64,000 bases of DNA, from the NCBI RefSeq assembly GCF_002117485.1, contig NZ_CP021030.1, positions 561,001 through 625,000 of the forward strand, in the 5' to 3' direction. Of this stretch, positions 46,334 to 56,842 are shown piece after piece. Position 1 is the first letter of the stretch. Each line of letters opens with the position of its first letter. The translations under genes and the position numbers were made by a program. The DNA comes from Rhizobium sp. NXC14. GTDB taxonomy: Bacteria > Pseudomonadota > Alphaproteobacteria > Rhizobiales > Rhizobiaceae. The notes beneath the pieces are model-generated. The model did not search any database and had not been told where the DNA came from. It worked only from the letters and a program-made list of their open reading frames with translations.

Positions 46334-46968
46334 AGCGGAGTCCTTTCATGATACGCGCGCAGCGGATACGCGAACTGCGCCCGCAGGCCGAGGCAGGCGC
46401 GACGAGTTGGCGTCGCGCGGCGCGGCCGTGGCGCCGCCTTTGTCCGTCCGGATGTAGCGGATCGACCGCTCGGTGCGGTCAAAGATCGGCAAAGTTCGAT
46501 TAAGTTAGATTAAGCCGGCCGTCCGTGCCGGCTCCGATATACCGAACAGCGCAGCGTGCCGGTTTGTCGCCCTGCTTAACAAATCAAAACATAACTGGTG
46601 ATGACAAGCGCGGCTCCATTGAAGATGATCGAGCCACATCGCCTTGCTTTGCGATGCAGTTCCTGTTCGAGGTGAACGACGTCAGATGGAAGTCACAGCG
46701 CAATATCCGATACAGCCGGGCATCAGCTTCGTGCCAGCCGTTCAGGACCGTCCGCCTTGTAACGGAGCGGGCAGCTAGAGCGATCACTTACATCTTCAAT
46801 ATTTGTGCCTCGTTGGCTGCCGCTCACGGGAAAAGGCACGCCGTTGCTTACGGCAAGCCGACTTCTGGGCGTGCACATCAGCCGCCGGAGCGACGGCTGC
46901 GTCGATTGAACGGACAGACACATGGTTCCCTTGCCTGCCAGACGACCGCTAGACAGCGAGATGGATCG
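46334..46968. other. Divergent intergenic region upstream of the RND operon and S41 protease
   Basis: 635 nt without a credible gene. The left part (46350-46440) is very GC-rich with partial hairpins. A set of 10-nt-spaced direct repeats lies at 46480-46514. The plus-strand frame is open from 46525 into the protease gene, but that stretch has neither a ribosome site nor protein-like composition. Confidence 0.45.
46480..46514. promoter_or_regulatory. 10-nt-periodic direct repeats, possible regulator site
   Basis: CAAAGATCG (46480) and CAAAGTTCG (46490) are followed by GATTAAG (46498) and GATTAAG (46508); each pair repeats at a 10-nt step on one DNA face. OmpR/PhoB-type regulators bind such tandem half-sites. 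It lies about 147-181 nt upstream of the RND adaptor start. The regulator is not identified. Confidence 0.4.
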
Positions 46969-48423
46969 ATGAAAACCAACCCTGCCGCCGGCCAGGTCTT
47001 TGTGCCGAATCCCTTGCGGGACAAACGGTCTCGACGCAGCCATTTGTCGACGCGGTGTCACGCTGCCGTCGCACGATTAGCAGTTGCCATCGCCGTTGTC
47101 GCAAGTTCTGCGGTCGCCGCTCTCGCATTCCTCCCTCTCGGGAGCGGCGCGCCGGACGAATGGCACCGCGCAGGACCGGCCGAAGAGGGCGCGAGCTATC
47201 GCCAGCTCGCGCTCTTCGGAGAGGTCTTCGAGCAGGTCCGCAACCGGCATGTCGGCGCGCCCGAAGATCCGCAGCTCATCCGCGCCGCCATCGAGGGCAT
47301 GTTCACGGCGCTTGACGCGCATTCATCTTATCTCCCACCGGAACGTTTCGACGAGATGCGTCGGCAGGATGCCGGCAGGTTTGGCGGATTGGGAATTGAA
47401 GTGACCGTGGAAGACGGCATGGTCAAGGTGACCGCGCCGATGGAAGACACGCCGGCCGAGCGAGCAGGCATCAAGGCGAACGACCGGATCGTTGAGGTTG
47501 ACGGCCAGCCCACATCAGGAAAGAGGCTGGAACAGATGGCGGCGTTATTTGTCGGCGAGGTGGGCAGCGTCGCCGAGTTGGCGATCCTTCGCGAAGGCGT
47601 CGCCGGCCTGATCAGACTGAAGCTCACGCGCGCGATTATAACTTTGGGGACGCCACGCCTGACTTACGAAGATTCCGTTCCGGTCATTCGGCTGGCGTCT
47701 TTTTCCGAACAAACCTATGACGGAATGGAGCGAGTGATCCGCGCTGCCTTTTCCGACGCCCGGCGGCCGCCTGCCGGCATCATCCTCGACTTGCGCAACA
47801 ATGGCGGCGGTCCCCTCGATCAGGCTTGGCGGGTTGCCGACGCTTTTCTGGCGCGAGGAGCGATCTTTTATTCCTGCGGGCGAGATCGGCGGATCAGCCG
47901 CTATGCGGCACATCCCGATGCTGTAGACGCGCTCATTGCTGCGGTGCCTGTGATCGTCCTCGTCAATGGCGGCACGGCCTCTGCTGCAGAGATCGTTGCC
48001 GGCGCCCTTCAGGATCACCGGCGGGCAACTCTCGTCGGTACTCGGACATTCGGAAAGGGGGTCGTTCAGACGATCGTCGCGCTCGGAGGGCATGCCGGAA
48101 TGAGCCTCACCACGGCACGGGTCTACACACCATCCAACCGGTCGATCCAGACATTGGGAATCGTGCCCGATATCGAGATAGTGGAGACAGTTCCCCAGGT
48201 CTTTGCCGGCACCGCCACTATTGCCGGTGAAGCTGGCCTTGCGCGGCATTTGCGTGGTGAGCAGGGTGAGGCGACCTTCACCTCCTCGATTTATGTCCCT
48301 GCCGATCGCGCTGATGATGAACAGCTTCAATATGCGATAAAGCTCGTATTGGGCCGGGTTCACCACCAGGCCTACCCGGCTGATCCCGATCAGGCTCGGC
48401 ACCTGCAACAGCGGCTTCGCTGA
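46969..48423 (+). CDS. S41-family C-terminal processing peptidase (CtpA-like)
   Basis: A 484-residue protease. A signal-anchor helix spans about residues 35-57 (AVARLAVAIAVVASSAVAALAFLP), so it acts in the periplasm. A PDZ domain lies near residues 137-220 (FGGLGIEVTVEDGMVKV, AERAGIKANDRIVEVDG). The catalytic Ser338 is in GGTASAAEIVAGAL and the Lys363 general base in RTFGKGVVQT. The start at 46969 is preferred because the upstream open frame is not protein-like. Substrates unknown; it is shorter at the C-terminus than the main rhizobial CtpA. Confidence 0.92.
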   Translation: MKTNPAAGQVFVPNPLRDKRSRRSHLSTRCHAAVARLAVAIAVVASSAVAALAFLPLGSGAPDEWHRAGPAEEGASYRQLALFGEVFEQVRNRHVGAPEDPQLIRAAIEGMFTALDAHSSYLPPERFDEMRRQDAGRFGGLGIEVTVEDGMVKVTAPMEDTPAERAGIKANDRIVEVDGQPTSGKRLEQMAALFVGEVGSVAELAILREGVAGLIRLKLTRAIITLGTPRLTYEDSVPVIRLASFSEQTYDGMERVIRAAFSDARRPPAGIILDLRNNGGGPLDQAWRVADAFLARGAIFYSCGRDRRISRYAAHPDAVDALIAAVPVIVLVNGGTASAAEIVAGALQDHRRATLVGTRTFGKGVVQTIVALGGHAGMSLTTARVYTPSNRSIQTLGIVPDIEIVETVPQVFAGTATIAGEAGLARHLRGEQGEATFTSSIYVPADRADDEQLQYAIKLVLGRVHHQAYPADPDQARHLQQRLR

Positions 48424-48567
48424 AATGCCGGTCTTCTCCGCTAATAAACACCTCGGCCGAGTATGCGGCAGGACGACGAACTGACGGCGCCTTCGGGGGC
48501 GAAGACCGTCCGCAAACAACCCTATCCGGATGTCTGAAACAAACCAATCAAGTGAAAGGAAGTCTCA

Positions 48568-48942
48568 ATGTCCGCCGCCCGCCTGCTACGAACCCGTTCG
48601 ATTCAAGCGACTCTTATTCCGGCGTTCGCCATACTGGCCGCTCTTTCCGCCGAACCCGCCGCAGCCGACGAACCTCTGGCCAACGTCATCGCTGACGGCA
48701 AGCCATGGGAAATGATCGTGGTAAAACGGCGTGCTTCCAACATACTCGTATTCCGGCCGGATGGCGGCGGCACGATCAGCGATAGCCTGGCGAGCATCCA
48801 TCCGACATGGAGAGCTGTCGCTGATGGGATTTGTATTACGCCCAAACCTGGTGACGCCGAAAGGTGCCTTGATCTGGTGCGGACGAAAGACGGTATTGCC
48901 GCTTCGCAGAACGGCAGGACCGTTTGGGTGCTGAAGCGATGA
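48568..48942 (+). CDS. Secreted hypothetical protein
   Basis: A 124-residue protein with a cleavable signal (SIQATLIPAFAILAALSAEPAAA before DEPLAN). The mature 90 residues include two cysteines (DGICITPK and ERCLDLV) that could pair. No family recognised. AAGGAAGTCTCA precedes the ATG. It follows the S41 protease by 144 nt on the same strand. Confidence 0.65.
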   Translation: MSAARLLRTRSIQATLIPAFAILAALSAEPAAADEPLANVIADGKPWEMIVVKRRASNILVFRPDGGGTISDSLASIHPTWRAVADGICITPKPGDAERCLDLVRTKDGIAASQNGRTVWVLKR

Positions 48943-49044
48943 TGCTGGCGTCAGATCAAGTGGTCGCGACGCCCGGGCGTGTCGATCAGCGGTCATTCGC
49001 CTAGGCATCGACTCGGTGTCTTCGCCGACACCGCTTTATTGCCG

Positions 49045-49356
49045 CTATTCGATGCTTCGCAGGAGGATTGGCTGCGTGCTGGAAAAGCTGCCTAAGGCGA
49101 CGATGGCGATATAGCACCACTGCAGTATTATAAGCGCCGTGGCCGTGTACGACAGTAGATAGTCGGCGGCGCTGTTCCGCTGGCGCGCCTTTCGCCGGTG
49201 CGCTGCCATGGTGGCAAGACAAGCCGGCAGAGAGAGTGCGGAAAGAACGGCGTATTGTGTCGAGGTCCCGCCGATAAGAACCAACACAAGGGCGCAAAGG
49301 CCGAAATTGATCATCCCTGTGGCCGGAAAATCGCGAGGTAATCTCGGGGTCATCAT
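49045..49356 (-). CDS. Small membrane protein
   Basis: A 103-residue protein with three hydrophobic stretches (MINFGLCALVLVLIGG, YAVLSALSLPACLATMA, ATALIILQWCYIAIVALG). No family recognised. Two consecutive ATGs at 49356 and 49353 are possible starts, with AGAAAGCCTG upstream; the frame is open 19 codons further. Its neighbours are also small unknown proteins. Confidence 0.5.
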   Translation of the reverse strand: MMTPRLPRDFPATGMINFGLCALVLVLIGGTSTQYAVLSALSLPACLATMAAHRRKARQRNSAADYLLSYTATALIILQWCYIAIVALGSFSSTQPILLRSIE

Positions 49357-49500
49357 CAGGCTTTCTGTTGAGCCGAAGCGACTTAGACACAGGTCGTCGT
49401 AAAGGTGGATCAAGTAATGTTAAGAGATATCGCGCACGCAACGGAACAATCCCAATCGCGTCAGGTTTAACATGATCCGTATCCCCCGGCGGAGGCGACG

Positions 49501-49728
49501 ATGTGGGCAGTTCTGATCGGTGCCGCTCTCATAATCGGCGGCCTTCTTTTTCTCCTTCGGCCGACGCTTCGTCGAAGACCGAGCGATCCGCACTGGGTGC
49601 CGCAAGGCGGCGCTACGCTGGAACCGCGGCGCCAGGGCTTGAGATTCCTCGGATTGTCGCGCAATTGGCCGGCGTTGGTTGTCATCGCGGCGGGCGCATT
49701 TCTCCTCGCTTTCGGCAGCTTCTGGTAA
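49501..49728 (+). CDS. Small two-helix membrane protein
   Basis: A 75-residue protein with TM1 at residues 2-20 (WAVLIGAALIIGGLLFLL) and TM2 at about 57-74 (PALVVIAAGAFLLAFGSFW), joined by a basic arginine-rich loop. CGGAGGCGACG precedes the ATG. Unknown function. Confidence 0.6.
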   Translation: MWAVLIGAALIIGGLLFLLRPTLRRRPSDPHWVPQGGATLEPRRQGLRFLGLSRNWPALVVIAAGAFLLAFGSFW

Positions 49729-49887
49729 CGGAGGGCAGAGCCGGCCGCTCCGCTCGCTGCATTCGTTTCGCTGACAATTAGGTATCTTGCTGCGCGCGCA
49801 GACCGCCGCCTTTTGCTCGCCGAGAAAGCGTAAGGCTGATGGGGAGAGTGAGCGGCCCCAATTGCCGAGTGCCCTCACATCTGGAGC

Positions 49888-50481
49888 TCACGCGGACGTC
49901 TTGAGAAGGCCGGCAGCCAAGGCGTTGAAGGCCTCGATAGCTTTCGGTAGCACATATTCCGGCTCGTCACTGGCAGCGATCCAGAGGGCGGCATTGAGCG
50001 CGGCGCCGTTGAGCAGCCGGGCGGCTGCTTCCGCGTCGACCGGCTTTAGGGCACCCTGGACGATAAGGCGCTCGATTGTCTGCCTGGTTGCCTGAAGACA
50101 ACTGCTCTGGCTCGGCCATTGTGAAGGATCACCCAGCACGGCAGGCCCATCGAGCAGGACGATGCGTTGGACCTCCGGATCAAGCGCCATTTCAATATAA
50201 GCCGCGCCCTCTGCGAGCAGGCCCTGCCAGTCATCGCCCGCACGGGTGCCGATCTCCTTTGCGCGCGACGCCATTTCCGTGTCGATCTGATCGACAACGG
50301 CCGCGAGCAGCCCGCGCTTGTCTCCGAAGTTGTGATAAAGCGCTCCCCGGGTCAGGCCGGCTTCGGCAGTCAGCTCATCCATCGAGGCGGCCGCGTATCC
50401 TTTTTCGGCAAAGGCTCTTCGCGCGGCCGCGATCAGCTTCACGCGATTTTCCTCCATCGCCTCGCTGCGTTTCTTTGCCAT
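49888..50481 (-). CDS. TetR/AcrR-family repressor
   Basis: A 197-residue TetR regulator with its HTH at about residues 30-55 (AASMDELTAEAGLTRGALYHNF), and a C-terminal ligand domain. The start at 50481 excludes an upstream extension that would read through the operator region. Three near-identical palindromes lie between it and the divergent ridA-like gene, so it very likely controls both its own gene and that one. Ligand unknown. Confidence 0.92.
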   Translation of the reverse strand: MAKKRSEAMEENRVKLIAAARRAFAEKGYAAASMDELTAEAGLTRGALYHNFGDKRGLLAAVVDQIDTEMASRAKEIGTRAGDDWQGLLAEGAAYIEMALDPEVQRIVLLDGPAVLGDPSQWPSQSSCLQATRQTIERLIVQGALKPVDAEAAARLLNGAALNAALWIAASDEPEYVLPKAIEAFNALAAGLLKTSA

Positions 50482-50497
50482 CTCGTCTCCAATTTCA

Positions 50498-50563
50498 CAT
50501 ACGGCCCGTATATGAGGTTGACATACGGTGCGTATGCTGTTTACTACACATACGCACCGTATA
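50498..50563. promoter_or_regulatory. Triple TetR operator (CATACG-N3-CGTAT)
   Basis: Three 15-bp palindromes share CATACG-N3-CGTATA/G: 50498-50512 (CATACGGCCCGTATA), 50522-50536 (CATACGGTGCGTATG) and 50549-50563 (CATACGCACCGTATA). Centres are 24 and 27 nt apart. They fill the 131-nt spacer between the divergent TetR and ridA-like genes, the expected position for repressor binding. The binding itself is inference. Confidence 0.75.
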
Positions 50564-50612
50564 TCAAATGACGAGGCGGTGTCCAATCAACGATAAGGAA
50601 GCGAGATCGACA

Positions 50613-51003
50613 ATGACCCGACGCGAAGCAATATTTCCGGCAGACAGGCATGCTCTTTACGAGAAACACGGCTATTCGGCCGCCATCCGAACCGGCGACC
50701 TTCTGTTCGTCTCCGGCCAGGTCGGCAGCCGTTCCGATGGAACACCTGAACCGGACTTCCAGCGCCAGGTCCGGCTGGCTTTCGAAAACCTCAAGGCGAC
50801 GCTGGAGGCTGCAGGCTGTACCTTTGACGATATAGTGGATGACGACGTTCCACACCGATCCCGAGAACCAGTTTGAAACGATCATGGCCGTAAAGCAGGA
50901 GGTTTTTAGCAGGCCGCCCTATCCGAACTGGACCGCGATCGGCGTGAACTGGCTGGCAGGATTCGATTTCGAGATCAAGGTCATCGCCCGCATTCCGGCA
51001 TGA
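50613..51003 (+). pseudogene. Frameshifted RidA/YjgF-family protein
   Basis: The first frame starts at 50613 and reads REAIFPADRHALYEKHGYSAAIR, GDLLFVSGQVGSR and FDDIV, a RidA N-terminus. Near 50838-50841 the similarity shifts to another frame starting at 50839 (MTTFHTDPENQFETIM ... FEIKVIARIPA) and ending at 51003, which supplies the rest. About two bases are missing in the normal DIVD-x-TTFHTD reading. RidA proteins remove reactive enamine/imine intermediates. It is either a pseudogene or a sequencing error. The three TetR operators lie upstream. Confidence 0.8.
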
Positions 51004-51043
51004 TGATCCTGCAGAGCATCCCGTTCGGTCGGCGCCTTGTCCT

Positions 51044-51982
51044 CTACCGAGCGAAGAGCTCGGGGATAATCACGCGCGCGCGACCGCGCAGACTTGCCGC
51101 TTCTTGCTCGTCGATAAAGCGGTAAGGCCAGCGCAGCCTTGTGGTGACCGGACCCCAGTCGCCGATCACCGCGAGCAGTTTGTCGAGCGCGGCATTGGAA
51201 TAGCCACGGTCACGGCGAAACGGGACGATGTGATTGTCCATAAAGGCGCAGATGCGGCTTTCGATATCCAGCGCGGCTTCCACATCCCCATGCGTCAGCT
51301 CTGTCCACGCTTGGGCGCCGCGAGGATGAAGACAGGCAACATTGGAAAACGCCCCGACAGCAACGTCCTGCTTCATCCCGGTTGCGAGATGGTGGCCGGG
51401 AACGAACAGCGAAAATTCGGAAAGATGCGCGCGTGCCTGCGCATACCAGGCGTCGTCGCCATCGGCGATCTTCATGCCAATCACGGACGGGCAGGGGCCG
51501 CAAACCTCACTGAGTTCGGCTGGCGACAGGACCCGTTTCGCATGTGGCGGATTATAAAGGATGAGCGGGGTTCCTTCCGCCGCCTCCGACGCGCGCTTCA
51601 GGAAATCGGTGGCTTCGAGATTGGTGAGCGGCCACCAGTCGGGAAGGATCACCTGGATCGCCAATGGCTTATGAACGGTTGCGCGGCGCAACCGATCGAG
51701 CATGAGGATCGGATCGGGCTGGCAGGCGCCGATGACGAACGGCATTCCGGACGAGCGGCATCGCGACGCCAGCACGTCCTGAATTCGCTCGTACTCGGCT
51801 TCCGTCTGATTGTGGAATTCTCCCGCCGTTCCGTTCGAATAGATGCCGTCGACCCCGGCGGCGATCAGTATGTCGATTTCCTCGGCCAGCCTTTCGAAAT
51901 CGATGCTGTCGTCGTCGGCGATCGGTAAGAGCAGGCTTGCCCAGTTGCCCGCGATCGGGTGGCGGCGGGTTGTGGTGGTCAT
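51044..51982 (-). CDS. DapA-family aldolase/dehydratase, last gene of ABC operon
   Basis: A 312-residue class I (Schiff-base) aldolase of the dihydrodipicolinate-synthase/N-acetylneuraminate-lyase family. The substrate loop GTAGEF is at residues 51-56, Tyr143 in ILYNPP and catalytic Lys171 in GMKIADGD. The family also includes keto-acid lyases and dehydratases, so lysine biosynthesis is unlikely given the ABC context. It is the 3'-terminal gene of the peptide-type transporter operon. Confidence 0.85.
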   Translation of the reverse strand: MTTTTRRHPIAGNWASLLLPIADDDSIDFERLAEEIDILIAAGVDGIYSNGTAGEFHNQTEAEYERIQDVLASRCRSSGMPFVIGACQPDPILMLDRLRRATVHKPLAIQVILPDWWPLTNLEATDFLKRASEAAEGTPLILYNPPHAKRVLSPAELSEVCGPCPSVIGMKIADGDDAWYAQARAHLSEFSLFVPGHHLATGMKQDVAVGAFSNVACLHPRGAQAWTELTHGDVEAALDIESRICAFMDNHIVPFRRDRGYSNAALDKLLAVIGDWGPVTTRLRWPYRFIDEQEAASLRGRARVIIPELFAR

Positions 51983-51992
51983 CGCACGTCCT

Positions 51993-52942
<950 letters not shown>

Positions 52943-52946
<4 letters not shown>

Positions 52947-53971
52947 CTGATCTCCTGCCAGCGAATACAGCGGCTCTTGTGGCGCGGATTGATGTCGGCA
53001 AGCGGCGGCACAGCCAGGCGACAATCGTCAACGGCAAATTTGCAGCGCGGCTGGAAGGCGCAGCCGGCGGGCATATTCATCAGGCTCGGCACGATGCCTG
53101 GTATGGCCGCCAGCCTTTCACCCGCCTGCTTCATCCGGCTGGCATCGCCGAGCTTCGGCATCGAGGCCAGCAGGCCGATCGTGTAAGGATGTCTCGGATT
53201 GCGAAAAACCTCGCCCACCGGCCCGGTTTCGACGATCCGCCCGGCATACATCACAGCCACCCGATGCGCGATCTCGGCGACGACGCCCAGATTATGGGTG
53301 ACGAAGAGCATGGCCATGCCGCGTTCGCGCTGCAGCGTCTGCAGGAGAGCCAGAATCTGCGCCTGGATGGTGACATCGAGCGCTGTCGTCGGCTCGTCGG
53401 CGATCAGCAGCGTCGGGTCGCAGGCAAGCGCCATGGCGATCGTGGCGCGCTGGCGCATGCCGCCGGAGAGTTCGTGCGGATATTGACCGGCGCGGCGCCC
53501 GGCATCGGGAATGCCGACGCTGTCGAGAAGGGCGACGGCCGCATCCATTGCGGCCTTCCGGTCCATCCCGCGATGACTACGGATCGGCTCCGAAATCTGG
53601 TCGCCAATCGTGTAGACGGGGTTGAGGCTCGACATCGGCTCCTGAAAGACCATGCCGATATCATTGCCGCGAATGGCGCGCATGTCCGGTTCGGCGAGCG
53701 AGACGAGGTTGCTGATCGCGCCGTTCTTGCGCCTCAAATGGATGCTGCCGGCGGCGATCGCACCGATATTGCGGGTCAGAAGCCGCATGACCGAAAGGCT
53801 GGTGACCGATTTTCCCGAACCGGACTCGCCGACGAGAGCAAGCGTCTCGCCGGCAGCCACCGTCAGATCGACGCTGTTGACCGCCGTCACTTCGCCAGAG
53901 CGGATGCGGAAGACGGTCCGCAGCCCCCTGACGTCGAGAATGGTGTCGGCGGTCTGTTGCATGGCATCCAT
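52943..53971 (-). CDS. Peptide/nickel-type ABC transporter ATP-binding protein (DppD-like)
   Basis: A 342-residue ATPase with Walker [36 protein letters not shown] and [20 protein letters not shown], and the C-terminal Cys-containing extension ([20 protein letters not shown]). Start overlaps the stop of the upstream DapA-family gene by one base (TGATG). Both ATPases of the operon are therefore translationally coupled to neighbours. Confidence 0.93.
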
Positions 53972-54888
53972 CAGGAAAGCAGGCCCGTCGCGCGAAGAAT
54001 TTCGTCGATCCTTGCCGTTTCGACCTCGTTGAGAGCCGCGCGCGGACGCGGCATCAGCGCCGTGTCGATGATCCCGAGGCGCTTCATCGCCGCCTTGAAG
54101 GCGCCGATGCCGGCGGCGCCGCCGCTGACGCGGCCCGCGCCGACCGAGACGATCTCGAACAGCCGGCAGAGGCGCTCCTGCTCCTTGCGGGCCGCGACCC
54201 AGTCACCGCGCTGGGCGGCATTCCAGAGCCTGACGTAGCCATGCGGATCGACATTGGCGATGCCGGGCACGACGCCATGGGCGCCCATCTGCAGCGCCGT
54301 ATCGACGACGATTTCGGAGCCGGTCATCAGGAAGACGTCCTCGTTGTCGACGAGATCGAGCAGCACGTAACGGAAATTGCCGTCGTCGCCGCTCGAATCC
54401 TTGATGCCGACGATCGTTCCCTCCTTGGCAAGCGTCACGGTGGTGTGGCGCTGCAGTTTCACATGCACGCAGACGGGAATGTCATAGGCGACCAGCGGCA
54501 CGTCGACGCCATCGCGGATATAGCGGAAGTGATCGATGATCTCGGCCTGGCTGGTGACCGTGTAGAACGGCGCCGTGACGACAACCGCGTCGGCGCCGGC
54601 CGACTTCGCGGTCCTGGCATGGTTGATGACCCTGTCGGTGGTCGGATCGATGACACCGACGATCAGCGGCACGCGACCGTTGATGACTTTGGCCGAATGC
54701 TCGATGATGTCCTGCCGGGTCCTTTCGTCATGGAAGATCACCTCGCTGGTCGAGCCGAGCACGAAGAGGCCATGGCATCCGGCCTCGATCAGATTTTCGA
54801 GCACCCGCGTGTAGGACGGGTAGTCGACCGTGTAATCTTTGTTCAGCGGGGTTATGACAGGAGGAACGACACCCTTGAATTTGCTCAT
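53971..54888 (-). CDS. DapA-family aldolase/dehydratase, within ABC operon
   Basis: A 305-residue Schiff-base aldolase: LGSTSEV at about residues 45-51, Tyr135 in VAYDIPV and catalytic Lys163 in [13 protein letters not shown]. It differs from the other DapA paralogue in the operon at most positions, including GIKDSSGD versus GMKIADGD, suggesting different substrates or consecutive steps. It lies between the DppC- and DppD-like genes, so the transporter is split by a catabolic gene. Confidence 0.86.
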   Translation of the reverse strand: MSKFKGVVPPVITPLNKDYTVDYPSYTRVLENLIEAGCHGLFVLGSTSEVIFHDERTRQDIIEHSAKVINGRVPLIVGVIDPTTDRVINHARTAKSAGADAVVVTAPFYTVTSQAEIIDHFRYIRDGVDVPLVAYDIPVCVHVKLQRHTTVTLAKEGTIVGIKDSSGDDGNFRYVLLDLVDNEDVFLMTGSEIVVDTALQMGAHGVVPGIANVDPHGYVRLWNAAQRGDWVAARKEQERLCRLFEIVSVGAGRVSGGAAGIGAFKAAMKRLGIIDTALMPRPRAALNEVETARIDEILRATGLLS

Positions 54889-54907
54889 TTTCGCTTTCTT
54901 TCGATCG

Positions 54908-55783
54908 TCAGTTTAATTCGGCGCGAGGGTCGAAGGCGTCGCGAAGACCATCGCCAATGAAGTTGATTGCAAGCACGGCAAGTACCAGGAAGCCGCCGGG
55001 AAACAGCCACTGCCAGGGGTATTGTTCGAGCACGGCGGTGGAGCGGGCGGCATTCAGCATGTTGCCCCAGCTTGCCGCCGGCGGCGCAATGCCGAGCCCG
55101 AGGAAGGAAAGGCCGGCCTCGAGCAGGATGGCGTTGGCGATCTGCAGGGTCGCGAAGACGACGAGGATGTCGATCGAGTTCGGCAGTCCGTGGCGGAAGA
55201 GGAGATGCGGCAGACCCGCCCCCATGCCTCTCGCCGCCATCACAAAGTCGCGTTCACGAAGTTCGAGCAGCCGCGAGCGCACCATTCGCGCCAGCAGAGG
55301 CCAGGAGAGAAGGGAGATGACGAAGACCGTCGGCCAGATGCCGGTGCCGGCGATCGAGGCGAGCACCAGCAGGAAGATGACCGGCGGCAGCGTCATGACG
55401 AGATCGACGAAACGCATCGTGACTGCGTCCGCCCAGCGGCCGGCAAGCGCCGAGACGGCGCCGACCAGGAAGCCTATGATGGCGGAAATGACGGTCGAGG
55501 TGAGGGCCACCAGCAGCGAAATGCGACCGCCGTCCAGGACCCGGGCGAGGATGTCGCGGCCGACCCCGTCGGTGCCGAACCAGTGTGTCGGCCCCGGCGG
55601 CGCATTCATCGCGATGAGATCGATGTCGTTGGGTTTGAAGCTCCACCACAGCGGATAGGAAAGGATCGCGACGATCATCAGCGCGATGATGCCGAGGCCG
55701 AGCAAGGCAGTCCGGTTGAGCAGGAAGCGATGCAGGGAGCGTACGATCGGGCCCGGGCTGCGGGCGGGGTTTCGTGCCAGCAT
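54908..55783 (-). CDS. Peptide-type ABC transporter permease (DppC-like)
   Basis: A 291-residue membrane protein with five to six helices and the permease coupling region [36 protein letters not shown] (EAA loop). The N-terminus is hydrophilic with a single helix ([17 protein letters not shown]), typical of DppC. 3-nt gap after the DppB-like gene. Confidence 0.92.
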   Translation of the reverse strand: MLARNPARSPGPIVRSLHRFLLNRTALLGLGIIALMIVAILSYPLWWSFKPNDIDLIAMNAPPGPTHWFGTDGVGRDILARVLDGGRISLLVALTSTVISAIIGFLVGAVSALAGRWADAVTMRFVDLVMTLPPVIFLLVLASIAGTGIWPTVFVISLLSWPLLARMVRSRLLELRERDFVMAARGMGAGLPHLLFRHGLPNSIDILVVFATLQIANAILLEAGLSFLGLGIAPPAASWGNMLNAARSTAVLEQYPWQWLFPGGFLVLAVLAINFIGDGLRDAFDPRAELN

Positions 55784-55786
55784 CGC

Positions 55787-56746
55787 TCAGACCACCTTGA
55801 TGCGCGGATCGACCACCGCATAGGCAAGGTCGGTCAGAAGATTGACGACGATCACGCAGGCGCCGATCACCAGCGTCGAACCCATGATGACCGGGTAATC
55901 GCGGCCCTCCACGGCATCGACCATGAGCAGGCCCATGCCCGGCCAGTTGAACACGCTTTCGATGAAGATCGCGCCACCAATCGCAAGGCCGATGGTCGAG
56001 CCGATCAGCGTGATGACGGGAAGCAGCGCATTGCGCAAGGCGTGTTTGGTGATGACCCAGAATTCGAAGACGCCCTTGGCGCGCGCGGTGCGCACATAGT
56101 CCTGGTTCAGGACCTCCAGCATCGAAGCGCGCATGTAGCGCATGATCAGGGCTGTCTGCGCGGCGGCCAGCAATGTCGCGGGCAGGATGAGGTGATGGAG
56201 AAGGTCGGCGACAGAAAATTCCTGGCCGGGCGTCAGCATGCCGCCTGATGGCATCCAGTTAAAATAGACCGAAAAGAGGTAGAGGCCGACAAGAGCGCTG
56301 AGGAAGGGTGGACTGGAAATACCGGTGACTGCGAAGACTGAAAGGGACAGGTCGGCGACGGAATTGCGGCGAACCGCACCGACAATGCCGGTGGCGATGC
56401 CCGCAACGATCGCGATCGCAATCGCCGATCCCATCAGGAGCACTGTCGGGCCGACGCGCGAGAGCACGAGGCCGAGCACCGGCTGGTCTGGTCGCTTGAT
56501 CGAATAGCCGAGATTTCCCGTCAGCGCCTGCCGCAGCCAGCCAAGATACTGCACCGGCAGCGGCTGATCGAGTCCGAGCGTGGCGCGCAGCTCGGCCAGA
56601 TCCGACGACGACATCGGAATATTGGGATCGATATAGGCGTCGATCGGATCGCCCGGCGTGAGGCGCAGCATGGCGAAGATCAGCACGCTCAAGGCAAGCA
56701 GCATGCCCACTCCGATCAGCAGACGCCGGAGACTGTATCTCAGCAT
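55787..56746 (-). CDS. Peptide-type ABC transporter permease (DppB-like)
   Basis: A 319-residue membrane protein starting [34 protein letters not shown], the DppB N-terminal signature, with six helices and EAA loop [27 protein letters not shown]. It precedes DppC-like directly. About 96 nt separate it from the solute-binding protein gene. Confidence 0.93.
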   Translation of the reverse strand: MLRYSLRRLLIGVGMLLALSVLIFAMLRLTPGDPIDAYIDPNIPMSSSDLAELRATLGLDQPLPVQYLGWLRQALTGNLGYSIKRPDQPVLGLVLSRVGPTVLLMGSAIAIAIVAGIATGIVGAVRRNSVADLSLSVFAVTGISSPPFLSALVGLYLFSVYFNWMPSGGMLTPGQEFSVADLLHHLILPATLLAAAQTALIMRYMRASMLEVLNQDYVRTARAKGVFEFWVITKHALRNALLPVITLIGSTIGLAIGGAIFIESVFNWPGMGLLMVDAVEGRDYPVIMGSTLVIGACVIVVNLLTDLAYAVVDPRIKVV

Positions 56747-56842
56747 GAAATCCGTTCCCGTGCGGGCGGGCCACTGCGCCTCGAAAGATGCGTGGCGCTA
56801 CCGTGACCCGGCCGCCCTTTGCTTCTCAGGATGCGTGACGCC

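Noticed and set aside
52979..54238. 419-codon plus-strand frame opposite ABC ATPase and DapA genes
   Set aside because: Antisense shadow; Arg/His/Gly-rich without motifs.
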